A program made the translations under genes and the position numbers. Shown one piece after another: positions 35,117 to 44,200 of a stretch of 64,000 nt of DNA. Under the pieces are notes generated by a model. That model ran no database searches, was not told where the DNA came from, and saw only the letters and a program-made list of their open reading frames with translations. Numbering within the stretch: position 1 is the stretch's first letter; each line of letters opens with the position of its first letter. This stretch comes from Cellulophaga omnivescoria (GTDB lineage Bacteria; Bacteroidota; Bacteroidia; Flavobacteriales; Flavobacteriaceae): contig NZ_MDDP01000050.1 in the NCBI RefSeq assembly GCF_001999725.1, forward strand, positions 124,001 to 188,000, given 5' to 3'.

Positions 35117-36883
35117 TTATTTTATAATTTGACTTATCTCTCCACAGTTAAGCATTGTCTCCCCAAAATACGGATTAACAACTCTATCTTCTTTACTTAA
35201 CCAAAAAGCACCTTTATTACCATTTGCCATTGGACAAAAATGACTATAAACCTTAAAATTCACTCCAAAAATTTCAATTATACTTAATAATTTTTCTGAT
35301 ATAATTTTAAAATGTTTACGTTGCACTGTAATATCTTTTGATGCTACAAAAAGTTTAATTTCCTTTTTAATAGGATTGATAAACATTTCTCCTTTTTCAC
35401 GAACATCTTTAGTTTTTAAAAGTTTCATATTTACTTCTTCTATTTGTTGAAGCATATCTTTTGCGTTTTTAGCTGATGCTGTTGCATTCCCATTAACTAA
35501 ATCATCTTTTACTAAAATATAAGATTCTAAAACGGCTGCTAGATCATTTTGAAAATCTGTAGACACTTTAATCCTTGTATTTTTAGTCATTTTATTGGAT
35601 TCCATTTTTATATGACCTTCGTGCCCCGTAGTTGTTTTTTTACCAGATTTATTCATCATAGATTTTTTCCCTTGTAACTGTGCGGCAGCATCTACAGTAA
35701 AAGCTCCATTGGTTACAACCTCATCGCCATTGTTTAATCCGCTTACAACTTCATAATTAGAACCAATTTTAGAGCCAAGTTCTATTTCTTTCATTTCAAA
35801 AATAGGTTCATTAGACGCAACCTTGGTGTATACTACAGAACGCTTACCTGTCCATAAAACCGCTGAAGCAGGTACAACTACAACTTGTTTTGTTATCTCT
35901 GTAGCTGTGTTTATTTTACCTTCTACAAACATTCCAGGTTTAAACACATTGTCTTTATTACTTAAAACAGCTCTAAGTATTACTGTTCTAGTTTGCGAAT
36001 TTAAAATAGGATCTATATAAGAGACTTTTGCATTAAAAACTTTATTAGGATAGGCCTTGGTTATTACTTTAATATCTTGACCTTTTTTAAATAGTGAGAT
36101 TTGATTTTCATATACATCAAAATTTGCCCACACCTTATTTAAATTAGACACTTTAAAAATAGGTTTACCATCCATAATATGCGCACCATCACTAACAGCA
36201 ATTTCTGTTACCACACCAGACACGTGAGAATATATTGTAAAACTTGTTTTTACTTTGCCTGTTTTTACAACTTCTTCTAATTGTGTCCCGTGTATTTTCC
36301 AGTTTTTAAATTTTGTTTGTACAGCTTTATATAATTGTGGCTGGGACGCTTTTAATTTGTATGCCGTAATTAACTCTTGTTGGGCAGCAACTAACTGGGG
36401 AGAATATATTTTAGCAACAGCTTGTCCTCTACTTACTTTTTCGCCTAGTGAGGTAACATACAATTTTTCTATTCTACCATTAAAATGAGCAGGTTGTATA
36501 GCCGTCTCATCATCATTAATTGCAATCTTACCAGATAATGTTATACCATTATTGCCATCTGCATTACTTTGCCCAACAACTGTGGTTTCTATATTAGCCA
36601 AAGCCATTGCGTTTTTTGTTAGTTTAAATTGATCTGCCAACAAACCATCTGCATTAGTCTCTGCAGGAATTAAATCCATACCACAAATAGGGCAATCACC
36701 AGGTTCTGACTGCATAATTTGAGGGTGCATAGAGCACGTCCACATTTTATTAACCTCAGAAACTTCATTATGGTTATGACTACCTTTAGTTTCTTGTACT
36801 TCTGTTGTTCCGCCAAAAAAAAGTTTCCCCAACAAAAGGCCTGCAACTAAAATTACTGCATAAACAAGATATTTTTTCATCAT
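35117..36883 (-). CDS. cusB: CusB-type RND efflux periplasmic adaptor with DUF3347 tail
   Basis: A 588-residue membrane-fusion protein. An N-terminal anchor (about 5-22) is followed by a heavy-metal-binding domain WTCSMHPQIMQSEPGDCP (48-65) continuing ICGMDL, then the usual barrel-sandwich, hairpin and beta-barrel adaptor domains to about 425, a His/Lys/Met-rich linker, and a DUF3347 domain at about 450-588 that ends in a C-P-M-A-N cluster. It links the CusA pump to the TolC channel and passes copper or silver ions. It abuts copA with no gap. Confidence 0.9.
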   Translation of the reverse strand: MMKKYLVYAVILVAGLLLGKLFFGGTTEVQETKGSHNHNEVSEVNKMWTCSMHPQIMQSEPGDCPICGMDLIPAETNADGLLADQFKLTKNAMALANIETTVVGQSNADGNNGITLSGKIAINDDETAIQPAHFNGRIEKLYVTSLGEKVSRGQAVAKIYSPQLVAAQQELITAYKLKASQPQLYKAVQTKFKNWKIHGTQLEEVVKTGKVKTSFTIYSHVSGVVTEIAVSDGAHIMDGKPIFKVSNLNKVWANFDVYENQISLFKKGQDIKVITKAYPNKVFNAKVSYIDPILNSQTRTVILRAVLSNKDNVFKPGMFVEGKINTATEITKQVVVVPASAVLWTGKRSVVYTKVASNEPIFEMKEIELGSKIGSNYEVVSGLNNGDEVVTNGAFTVDAAAQLQGKKSMMNKSGKKTTTGHEGHIKMESNKMTKNTRIKVSTDFQNDLAAVLESYILVKDDLVNGNATASAKNAKDMLQQIEEVNMKLLKTKDVREKGEMFINPIKKEIKLFVASKDITVQRKHFKIISEKLLSIIEIFGVNFKVYSHFCPMANGNKGAFWLSKEDRVVNPYFGETMLNCGEISQIIK

Positions 36884-39379
36884 TTATATTTTTATATTTT
36901 TTAATCGTAATGCATTAGCAATTACAGATACCGAACTAAAACTCATAGCCAAAGCAGCTATCATTGGAGAGAGTAACAACCCAAATACTGGATACAAAAC
37001 ACCTGCTGCAATTGGCACACCAATAGTATTATAGACTAGTGCAAAAAATAAGTTTTGTTTTATGTTTTTAAGTACCTTATTACTTAAATTATGTGCTTTA
37101 ACTATACCGTGTAAATCACCTTTTACAAGTGTAATCATTGCGCTTTCTATTGCTACATCTGTACCTGTACCCATTGCAATGCCAACATCACTTTTGGCAA
37201 GCGCAGGAGCATCATTAATTCCGTCTCCGGCCATTGCCACCACTTTGCCTTGTTTTTGCAATTCTTCAACTTCTTTTAATTTATCTTTTGGCAACATACC
37301 CGCTTTAAAACTACTTAAATTAAGTGTTGTTGCTACTGCTTTTGCAGTATTATAATTATCACCTGTTAGCATAATTACATCTACATCTCTATTTTGTAAT
37401 TCTTTTATTGCTTTTGCGCTAGTTTCCTTAATTTTATCGGCTATAACAACAAAGCCAATTACATCAGAATCTAATGCCACATAAGAAACCGTTTTACCTT
37501 GTTTCTGAAAAACTTTCACCTCTTCTTCCATTGCTGAAGAAATAGCAGCATTGGTAAACTCCATCATTTTAGCATTACCCAAGCTTACTTTTTTACCAGC
37601 TACAATACCATCTACACCTTTACCTGTTACAGCATTAAATTCATCAACCTTTAAAACCTCAACATTATTGTTTTTACCATAATTTACAGTAGCTTCTGCT
37701 AAAGGATGTTCACTAGAACTATTTAATGAAGCTATATACTGTGTAATTTTGTCTGTATTAAAATTAGTAGAAAAACTACCCACTTTTTCTACTGTGGGTT
37801 TGCCTTGTGTAATGGTTCCTGTTTTATCTACAATTAACACATTTACATTATTCATTAATTCTAAAGCTTGTGCATTTTTAATTAAAACACCATTTTGTGC
37901 TCCTTTACCAACACCAACCATTACAGACATAGGAGTTGCCAAACCTAATGCACAAGGGCACGCAATAATTAAAACCGCAATAGCATTTACTAAGGCAAAA
38001 ACGTAAGCTGGCTCTGGACCCCAAATTGCCCAAGCTACAAATGTTAAAACAGAAACAATAACCACTACAGGCACAAAATAGCTAGATATTTTATCTGCTA
38101 ATTTCTGAATTGGAGCTCTACTACGACTAGCATCATTCACCATTTTCACTATCTGAGAAAGTAATGTATCTGCACCAACTTTTTCTGCTTGCATTAAAAA
38201 AGATTGATTGCCATTAATTGTACCACTACTAACCTCATCTTTTACAGTTTTACTTACTGCAATAGGTTCTCCAGAAATCATAGATTCGTCTACCGTTGTA
38301 TTACCCTCTGTAATAAAACCATCTACTGGTATTTTTTCTCCTGGTTTTACTTTTAAAATATCACCTTTTACAACATTGTTTATAGAAACCTCTTCTTCTA
38401 CTCCGTTAACAACTTTAATAGCTTTGTTTGGAGCAAGTTTAAGCAACTCTTTAACAGCTGCATTTGTTTTACTGTGCGCACGTGCCTCTAACACTTGCCC
38501 CATTAAAACTAGCGTTAATATTACAGTAGCAGCCTCAAAATAAACGTGTACTGCACCGCTATCTGTTTTAAACTCAGCAGGAAAAAAATCTGGCATTAAC
38601 AAGCCAAAAACACTAAATAACCAGGCAACACCTGCACCAATACCAACCAGTGTAAACATATTTAAATTCCACGTTTTTACACTTTTGTAAGCGCGCTCAA
38701 AAAATAGCCAAGTTGCATAAAACACCACAGGAACAGATAATACTAATTGCACCCAATTCCAATATTTTTGATCTAGAATAGCGTATAATGGATTGTTAGG
38801 TAACATATCGCTCATTGCTATTAAAAAAATAGGCAATGTAAACCCTAATGCTAACCAAAACTTACCAATTAGTTTTTTGTATGTTTTTTCTTCTGCAGAA
38901 TTACTAGGTTCCATTGGTACTAAATCCATACCACAAATAGGGCAATCTCCGGGCTCATCTTTTACAACATCTGGGTGCATAGGACACGTATATTGTTGTT
39001 CTGCAACAGCATTTAAGTTCTGTTCCTCTACCAAGTCCATACCACAAACTGGACAGTCGCCAGCTTGGTCATAAGTTTTATCATCCTCACAATGCATTGG
39101 ACAATAAAAAGTACCTGTTCCTTGCCCTTTAGTTTGTGCTTCTTTTTTAGGTGTATGCACCTGCTCCCCTACATTATGTATGCTATACCTGTCTCCATCG
39201 TTTTTTAATGCTTCTTGAAAAGTTTCTAATGCTATATGAGACTCCATCTCTATAACAGCTTCAGATTTTTCTAAATTAACACTAGCATTAGTAACACCTT
39301 CTACATTAGCCAGTGTTTTTTCTACGTGTCCACGACAACCATTACAAGTCATTCCGTGTATGTGATAGGTATGTTTCAT
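36884..39379 (-). CDS. copA: Copper-translocating P-type ATPase
   Basis: An 831-residue P1B ATPase. The N-terminal HMA domain holds C12-NG-C15. Two short heavy-metal-binding modules follow (FYCPMHCEDD near 91 and YTCPMHPDVVKDEPGDCP near 130, each ending CGMDLV). The membrane ion site CPCALGLATP lies near 473, the phosphorylation site DKTGTIT near 516, then MLTGDN and GDGINDAPAL. It exports Cu(I) from the cytoplasm. It follows the HMA-AraC regulator gene by 70 bases. Confidence 0.93.
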   Translation of the reverse strand: MKHTYHIHGMTCNGCRGHVEKTLANVEGVTNASVNLEKSEAVIEMESHIALETFQEALKNDGDRYSIHNVGEQVHTPKKEAQTKGQGTGTFYCPMHCEDDKTYDQAGDCPVCGMDLVEEQNLNAVAEQQYTCPMHPDVVKDEPGDCPICGMDLVPMEPSNSAEEKTYKKLIGKFWLALGFTLPIFLIAMSDMLPNNPLYAILDQKYWNWVQLVLSVPVVFYATWLFFERAYKSVKTWNLNMFTLVGIGAGVAWLFSVFGLLMPDFFPAEFKTDSGAVHVYFEAATVILTLVLMGQVLEARAHSKTNAAVKELLKLAPNKAIKVVNGVEEEVSINNVVKGDILKVKPGEKIPVDGFITEGNTTVDESMISGEPIAVSKTVKDEVSSGTINGNQSFLMQAEKVGADTLLSQIVKMVNDASRSRAPIQKLADKISSYFVPVVVIVSVLTFVAWAIWGPEPAYVFALVNAIAVLIIACPCALGLATPMSVMVGVGKGAQNGVLIKNAQALELMNNVNVLIVDKTGTITQGKPTVEKVGSFSTNFNTDKITQYIASLNSSSEHPLAEATVNYGKNNNVEVLKVDEFNAVTGKGVDGIVAGKKVSLGNAKMMEFTNAAISSAMEEEVKVFQKQGKTVSYVALDSDVIGFVVIADKIKETSAKAIKELQNRDVDVIMLTGDNYNTAKAVATTLNLSSFKAGMLPKDKLKEVEELQKQGKVVAMAGDGINDAPALAKSDVGIAMGTGTDVAIESAMITLVKGDLHGIVKAHNLSNKVLKNIKQNLFFALVYNTIGVPIAAGVLYPVFGLLLSPMIAALAMSFSSVSVIANALRLKNIKI

Positions 39380-39449
39380 TTTTGCCTCTTTTTACACTAT
39401 AAAATTAAATAGATACTTCTTCTTCGGTTTTCATAATTCCGATTCTTAT

Positions 39450-40004
39450 TTACACAATTTTGTCTAGTGTTTTTCTGTCCCAATTGCCTCCGTTTTTATA
39501 ATTACTCATAGACATACCTGTAACAGCCTTAAATTGGCGTGCTAAATGACTACTTGTTTTGTAATTTAAACTATAGGCTATTTCAGAAAAATTTAGTTGT
39601 CCTAACTGTATGTGCTCCTTTACTTTTTCAATTTTTAGGTTGATGGTGTATTTCTCCAATGTTACACCTTCAGACTTACTAAAAAGTTTACTTAATGCAG
39701 TTTCTGTTTTACCAAATTCTTTTGCTAATACCTGAAACAAATTCGCGGTTTCTCCTATTTCAATTTTATGAATTATAGCAACTTTTAACTGTTCTATTAA
39801 AGCATCGTTTCTGTTTTCTATAATTTCAAAACCTGCTTTTTCTAGAGCTATATTTAAATTGCTAAACTTACTTTTTAAACCTTTAACTGCTACAACTTCT
39901 CCTAATTTTAAAGATTCTACAGTATAACCTTCTGCCTTAAAAATGTTTAAAACTGATACAATACAGCGCTTACAGACCATATTTTTTATATAGATTGTTT
40001 CCAT
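39450..40004 (-). CDS. HMA-like / AraC-HTH fusion regulator
   Basis: A 184-residue protein. Residues 1-65 look like a heavy-metal-associated domain with C11-KR-C14 in IKNMVCKRCIVSV. The rest is an AraC-type double helix-turn-helix (FSEIAYSLNYKTSSHLARQFKAVTG read from about 138 to 162). The natural reading is a metal-sensing activator of the surrounding efflux operon, with copper as the likely ligand. It lies three bases after the TolC gene and 70 before copA, in the middle of the operon it may control. Confidence 0.82.
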   Translation of the reverse strand: METIYIKNMVCKRCIVSVLNIFKAEGYTVESLKLGEVVAVKGLKSKFSNLNIALEKAGFEIIENRNDALIEQLKVAIIHKIEIGETANLFQVLAKEFGKTETALSKLFSKSEGVTLEKYTINLKIEKVKEHIQLGQLNFSEIAYSLNYKTSSHLARQFKAVTGMSMSNYKNGGNWDRKTLDKIV

Positions 40005-40007
40005 TGC

Positions 40008-41249
40008 TTACTGCGTTAAATAGTTAATTATTGTAAATTGTAAATAATAATTATACACAGCATCTATTTTACTCATTTGAAACTTTAATTGTAATTCTTG
40101 TACATCTAATACGTCATTAAAATCTATTGTTCCTGTCTCGTAACTTTTAATTAAAATTTCTTCTGCGTCTTTGGCTTGCTGTATATTTTTAAGTTGTGTG
40201 TTATAATTAATTTTAGCAGCATTTAAATTTGTTATTGCCTTGCTCAATTGTGTTTCTAAAACATTTAAGCGTTCTTGTTTTTGTTGTACAATTTCTTGTT
40301 GCAAAAGCTGATTTTGTTTTGTCTTAGATTTATAACTTTTATTAAAAATAGGAATAGATAGTGCCACCATTGGCATTAATACATCTTTACCGTTGTCTGT
40401 AAAATTCTGATTAGGCAATTCTGTAACCGCAATATAATCTACTCCAAAACCTATTAAAGGTTTACGCTCTTTTTGGTTTAATAATTCTGATTTTTCTATA
40501 GATTGATACAACTTATCATACTTAATTAATTCTGGATGCAACGTAAAATTTTCATCTACAATTTGCATATCATTAGTTGGAAGAAGTAATGTTTCTACTA
40601 CATTCACCACTTCTTTTTTATCTCTATTTAATAATTTATTAAACACAGTTTGTTCTCCTACATATTGATGTTCTAAAACTTGTCTTAGTTGTTCTATCTC
40701 GTTTTGCCTCATTTGTAAACGCAACACATCTACTGCAGATGCAGCACCTGTTTCTACAGAAGATAAAGCTAGAGTTTCATACGTTTTTAGCAATTCAAAA
40801 TTCTCTTTTAAAACTGCCTGTTTTGCTTTTAAGGTATAAAGGTTATAGTACGACTGTGTTACTGAAACCACCAATTTACGCTTTGCTATAACCACATCTT
40901 CAAAGGTTGTATTTGCTAATGAAGTTGCATAATTTTCTCTAGCAGTAATAGTACCAAACCAAGGCAACATTTGCTTTGCAGATAATTTAAAACGTTGCGG
41001 ACCTGTTCTTGTTTCAGGTTCACTCACAAAATAACCTGCAGAGAAATCTGTATTTGGCAATGTATTAGATTCGTTTACCTTTTCTGATGCAATACCATAA
41101 CGCAACTTATACTTTTGAATCTCTGGACTGTTCTCCAATGCTTCATTTATGTATGTTTCTAGTTTTTGACCATTACTTAAGTGAAAAGTTAAAAGAGAAA
41201 AGCTAAAAAAAATGACTTTTCTTGTGATATTATGATTGTTATTTTTCAT
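40008..41249 (-). CDS. TolC/CusC family outer-membrane efflux channel
   Basis: A 413-residue outer-membrane factor: signal peptide up to about NGQ (residue 28), then two repeats of long helices typical of OEP domains (NALPNTDFSAGYF-like segment near 60, YNLYTLKAKQAVL near 127, and a second repeat from about 255). It forms the exit duct for the CusA-CusB pump. The signal-peptide codons contain one arm of a perfect inverted repeat whose other arm is at the end of cusA. Confidence 0.88.
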   Translation of the reverse strand: MKNNNHNITRKVIFFSFSLLTFHLSNGQKLETYINEALENSPEIQKYKLRYGIASEKVNESNTLPNTDFSAGYFVSEPETRTGPQRFKLSAKQMLPWFGTITARENYATSLANTTFEDVVIAKRKLVVSVTQSYYNLYTLKAKQAVLKENFELLKTYETLALSSVETGAASAVDVLRLQMRQNEIEQLRQVLEHQYVGEQTVFNKLLNRDKKEVVNVVETLLLPTNDMQIVDENFTLHPELIKYDKLYQSIEKSELLNQKERKPLIGFGVDYIAVTELPNQNFTDNGKDVLMPMVALSIPIFNKSYKSKTKQNQLLQQEIVQQKQERLNVLETQLSKAITNLNAAKINYNTQLKNIQQAKDAEEILIKSYETGTIDFNDVLDVQELQLKFQMSKIDAVYNYYLQFTIINYLTQ

Positions 41250-41285
41250 TTCTATTGTAATATTTTCTCTTTTAACTTTTCACTT
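41179..41285. repeat. Perfect 23-bp inverted repeat enclosing the tolC start
   Basis: Arms at 41179-41201 (inside tolC codons for the signal peptide) and 41263-41285 (cusA stop region) are exact reverse complements, separated by 61 bases that contain the tolC ribosome-binding region and ATG. Confidence 0.9.
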
Positions 41286-41291
41286 TCAACT
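41269..41291 (+). repeat. Dispersed TTTTAACTTTTCA-type repeat, copy in the 3' end of cusA
   Basis: This 23-base unit matches 43686-43708 at 21 of 23 positions and overlaps an arm of the inverted repeat. On the coding strand it reads KLKVKS before the cusA stop. Confidence 0.7.
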
Positions 41292-44200
41292 TTGCCTCTT
41301 CCCTCCAACTATATAAAACCGGAACAATAAAATAGGATGTTATATCTATAATCATTCCACCAAAAATTGGAATCGCCATAGGAATCATAATATCACTGCC
41401 TCTACCAGTAGACGTAAGTACTGGCAACAATGCTAAAACAGTTGTAACGGTTGTCATTAAGCAAGGTCTAATACGTTTTCCTGCTGCTTCTAAAGTTGCT
41501 AATCTAATTTCGTTTTTAGTTGTTGGGGTTTCTTTATTAAAAGTCTGTGTAAGATATGTTGCCATTACAACACCATCATCTGTAGCTATACCAAATAATG
41601 CAATAAAACCAACCCAAACTGCTACACTTAAATTAATAGTTTTCATGTTAAATAAGTCTCTTAAATTTTCTCCAAATAGGCTAAAATTTAAAAACCAATC
41701 TTGACCATATAGCCACATCATTATAAAACCACCTGCAAAAGCAACTGTAATTCCTGTAAAAATCATTAATGTAGTTGTCACCGATTTAAACTGAAAATAC
41801 AGAATTAGAAAAATAATTACCAACGCCAATGGCACAACAACAGACAACGTTTTTTCTGCACGTAACTGATTTTCATACGTTCCCGTAAATTGGTAATTTA
41901 TTCCTTTTGGCACAACCAATTCTCCCGTACTAATTTTACTTTCTATTAACTCTTGTGCATTTTCTACAACATTTACCTCTGCAAAACCGTCTAGTTTATC
42001 AAACAAAACATAACCAACCAAAAAAGTGTCCTCACTCTTTATTACTTGTGGCCCTTGCTCATAGGTAATACTTGCCAATTCGCTTAACGGAACTGGACTC
42101 CCTTTTTCTACTGGAATATAAATATTTTTTAAATCGTCCGGATTGCTACGCAGCTCTCTTGGGTAACGCACACGAACACCATAACGCTCGCGACCTTCTA
42201 CTGTTTTGGTTAATACCATACCACCAACGGCAACTTGTAAAACGCTTTGCACATTTTCTATAGAAATTCCGTATCGCGCTATTTTTTCTCTATCAATATC
42301 TATTAATAAATAAGGCTTACCTACTATACGATCTGCAAAAACTGCTTCTACTTTTACACCTTCTGTTTGCTTTAAAATATCCTCTAACTGAATACCAAAA
42401 GCCTCTATTTCCTTTAAATCTTGACCTTTTACTTTTATGCCCATTGGTGCACGCATACCTGTTTGCAGCATTACTAGACGAGTTTCTATAGGTTGTAGTT
42501 TTGGCGCAGAGGTTACTCCTGGTAATTTGGTAACTTTTACAATTTCGTTCCAAATATCATCTGGATTTTTAATTTTTGGTCGCCAATTACGAAAAAATTC
42601 GCCCTTATTATCTGGGATTAATTGTTGTTTTAAGTTGATGGATTCCCAAGTTTCACGTTCTTCTACACGTAATAACATTCCGTTTTTTAGAACAAAATCA
42701 CCATCATCATTTACTTTGTAACGTTGCCGTTCTCCTTTTTTATTCAGCATATATTCTGGTTTATACTGAATCATATTCTCGTACATAGATAATGGTGCAG
42801 GGTCTAAAGCAGATTCTGTTCTACCAGCTTTACCAACTACAGTTTTAATCTCTGGAATACCAGCCACAGCCATATCTAACTGCTGCAAAACGCGTTTATT
42901 TTCTTCTACGCCAGAATGCGGCATAGATGTAGGCATTAATAAAAACGAACCTTCATTTAAAGACGGCATAAACTCTTTACCTGTATTTTTAAGAATGAAA
43001 AATCCAAAAACAACTAGCGCTAAAGGAATTGATAAAAACAACAATTTGTTTTGTAACGCCCACCCTAAAATTTGCTTGTAGTATTTTTGAAAAACACTAA
43101 ATACACCTAACAAGCCAAAACAAATAATAGAAACAAATAGAAGGTTTAAAAATATACTATTACCAACACCTAATGGTCTCCAATGTTCTGCTAGTAAAAA
43201 CACAATAGCAACACAAGACAATATTATATTTACCGTATTCTTATTAATTCTAAAATTGAAATTGAAAAACGATATTCTATATTCTTTTTGATGCGAGAAA
43301 GCAAACCAAAAAGCAGCAAGACCAAAGCCTATAAGTAAAGCACCTATCCAATACCCATATATTAATATTGCACTACCAACAACAATTAATAATGCATTTA
43401 AAACATTAGATACTGTTTTTTTAAGGTTGACTTTTTTAAATATTGATGCAGCAAATGGTGGAATTAAGAATAACGCTATAACCAATGCAGCAATAAGCGC
43501 AAATGTTTTGGTAAAAGCCAATGGTCTAAATAATTTACCCTCTGCGCCTAGCATAGTAAAAACAGGTAAAAAACTAATTATTGTGGTTAATACAGCGGTT
43601 ACAATTGCTCCGGAAACTTCTGCAGTAGCATTGTATACAATTTGATTGATTGATAATTTTTCTTCATCAATATTTATAGAGGTAACTTTTAACTTTTCAT
43701 TTTTAACTCTAAGATCTTCCTCATCTATATGCCTTATAATATTTTCTGATAAAATAACACCTACATCTACCATTGTACCAATGGCAATTGCAATACCAGA
43801 AAGTGCTACAATATTGGCATCTACATTAAAAAGTTTCATAGCTACAAAGACCATTAAAACCGCAACTGGTAACAAACCTGAAATAAGAACAGATGCTCTA
43901 AGGTTAAACACCATTACAATAATTACTAAAATAGTAATTAGTATTTCTAGTGTTAAAGCTTCATTTAATGTATTTAGTGTTTCTTGTATAAGCTCACTTC
44001 TATCATAAAAAGGAACTATAGTTAATTGTGATGTTCTGCCATCTTTTAGGACCTTAGATGGCAAACCTGCACTAAGTTCATTTATTTTTTCTTTTACATT
44101 GGTAATAACCTCCATTGGGTTAGCACCATAACGCGCAACTACAACTCCACCCGCAACCTCTGCTCCTTCTTTGTCTAAAATACCTCTACGGGTTGCCGGT

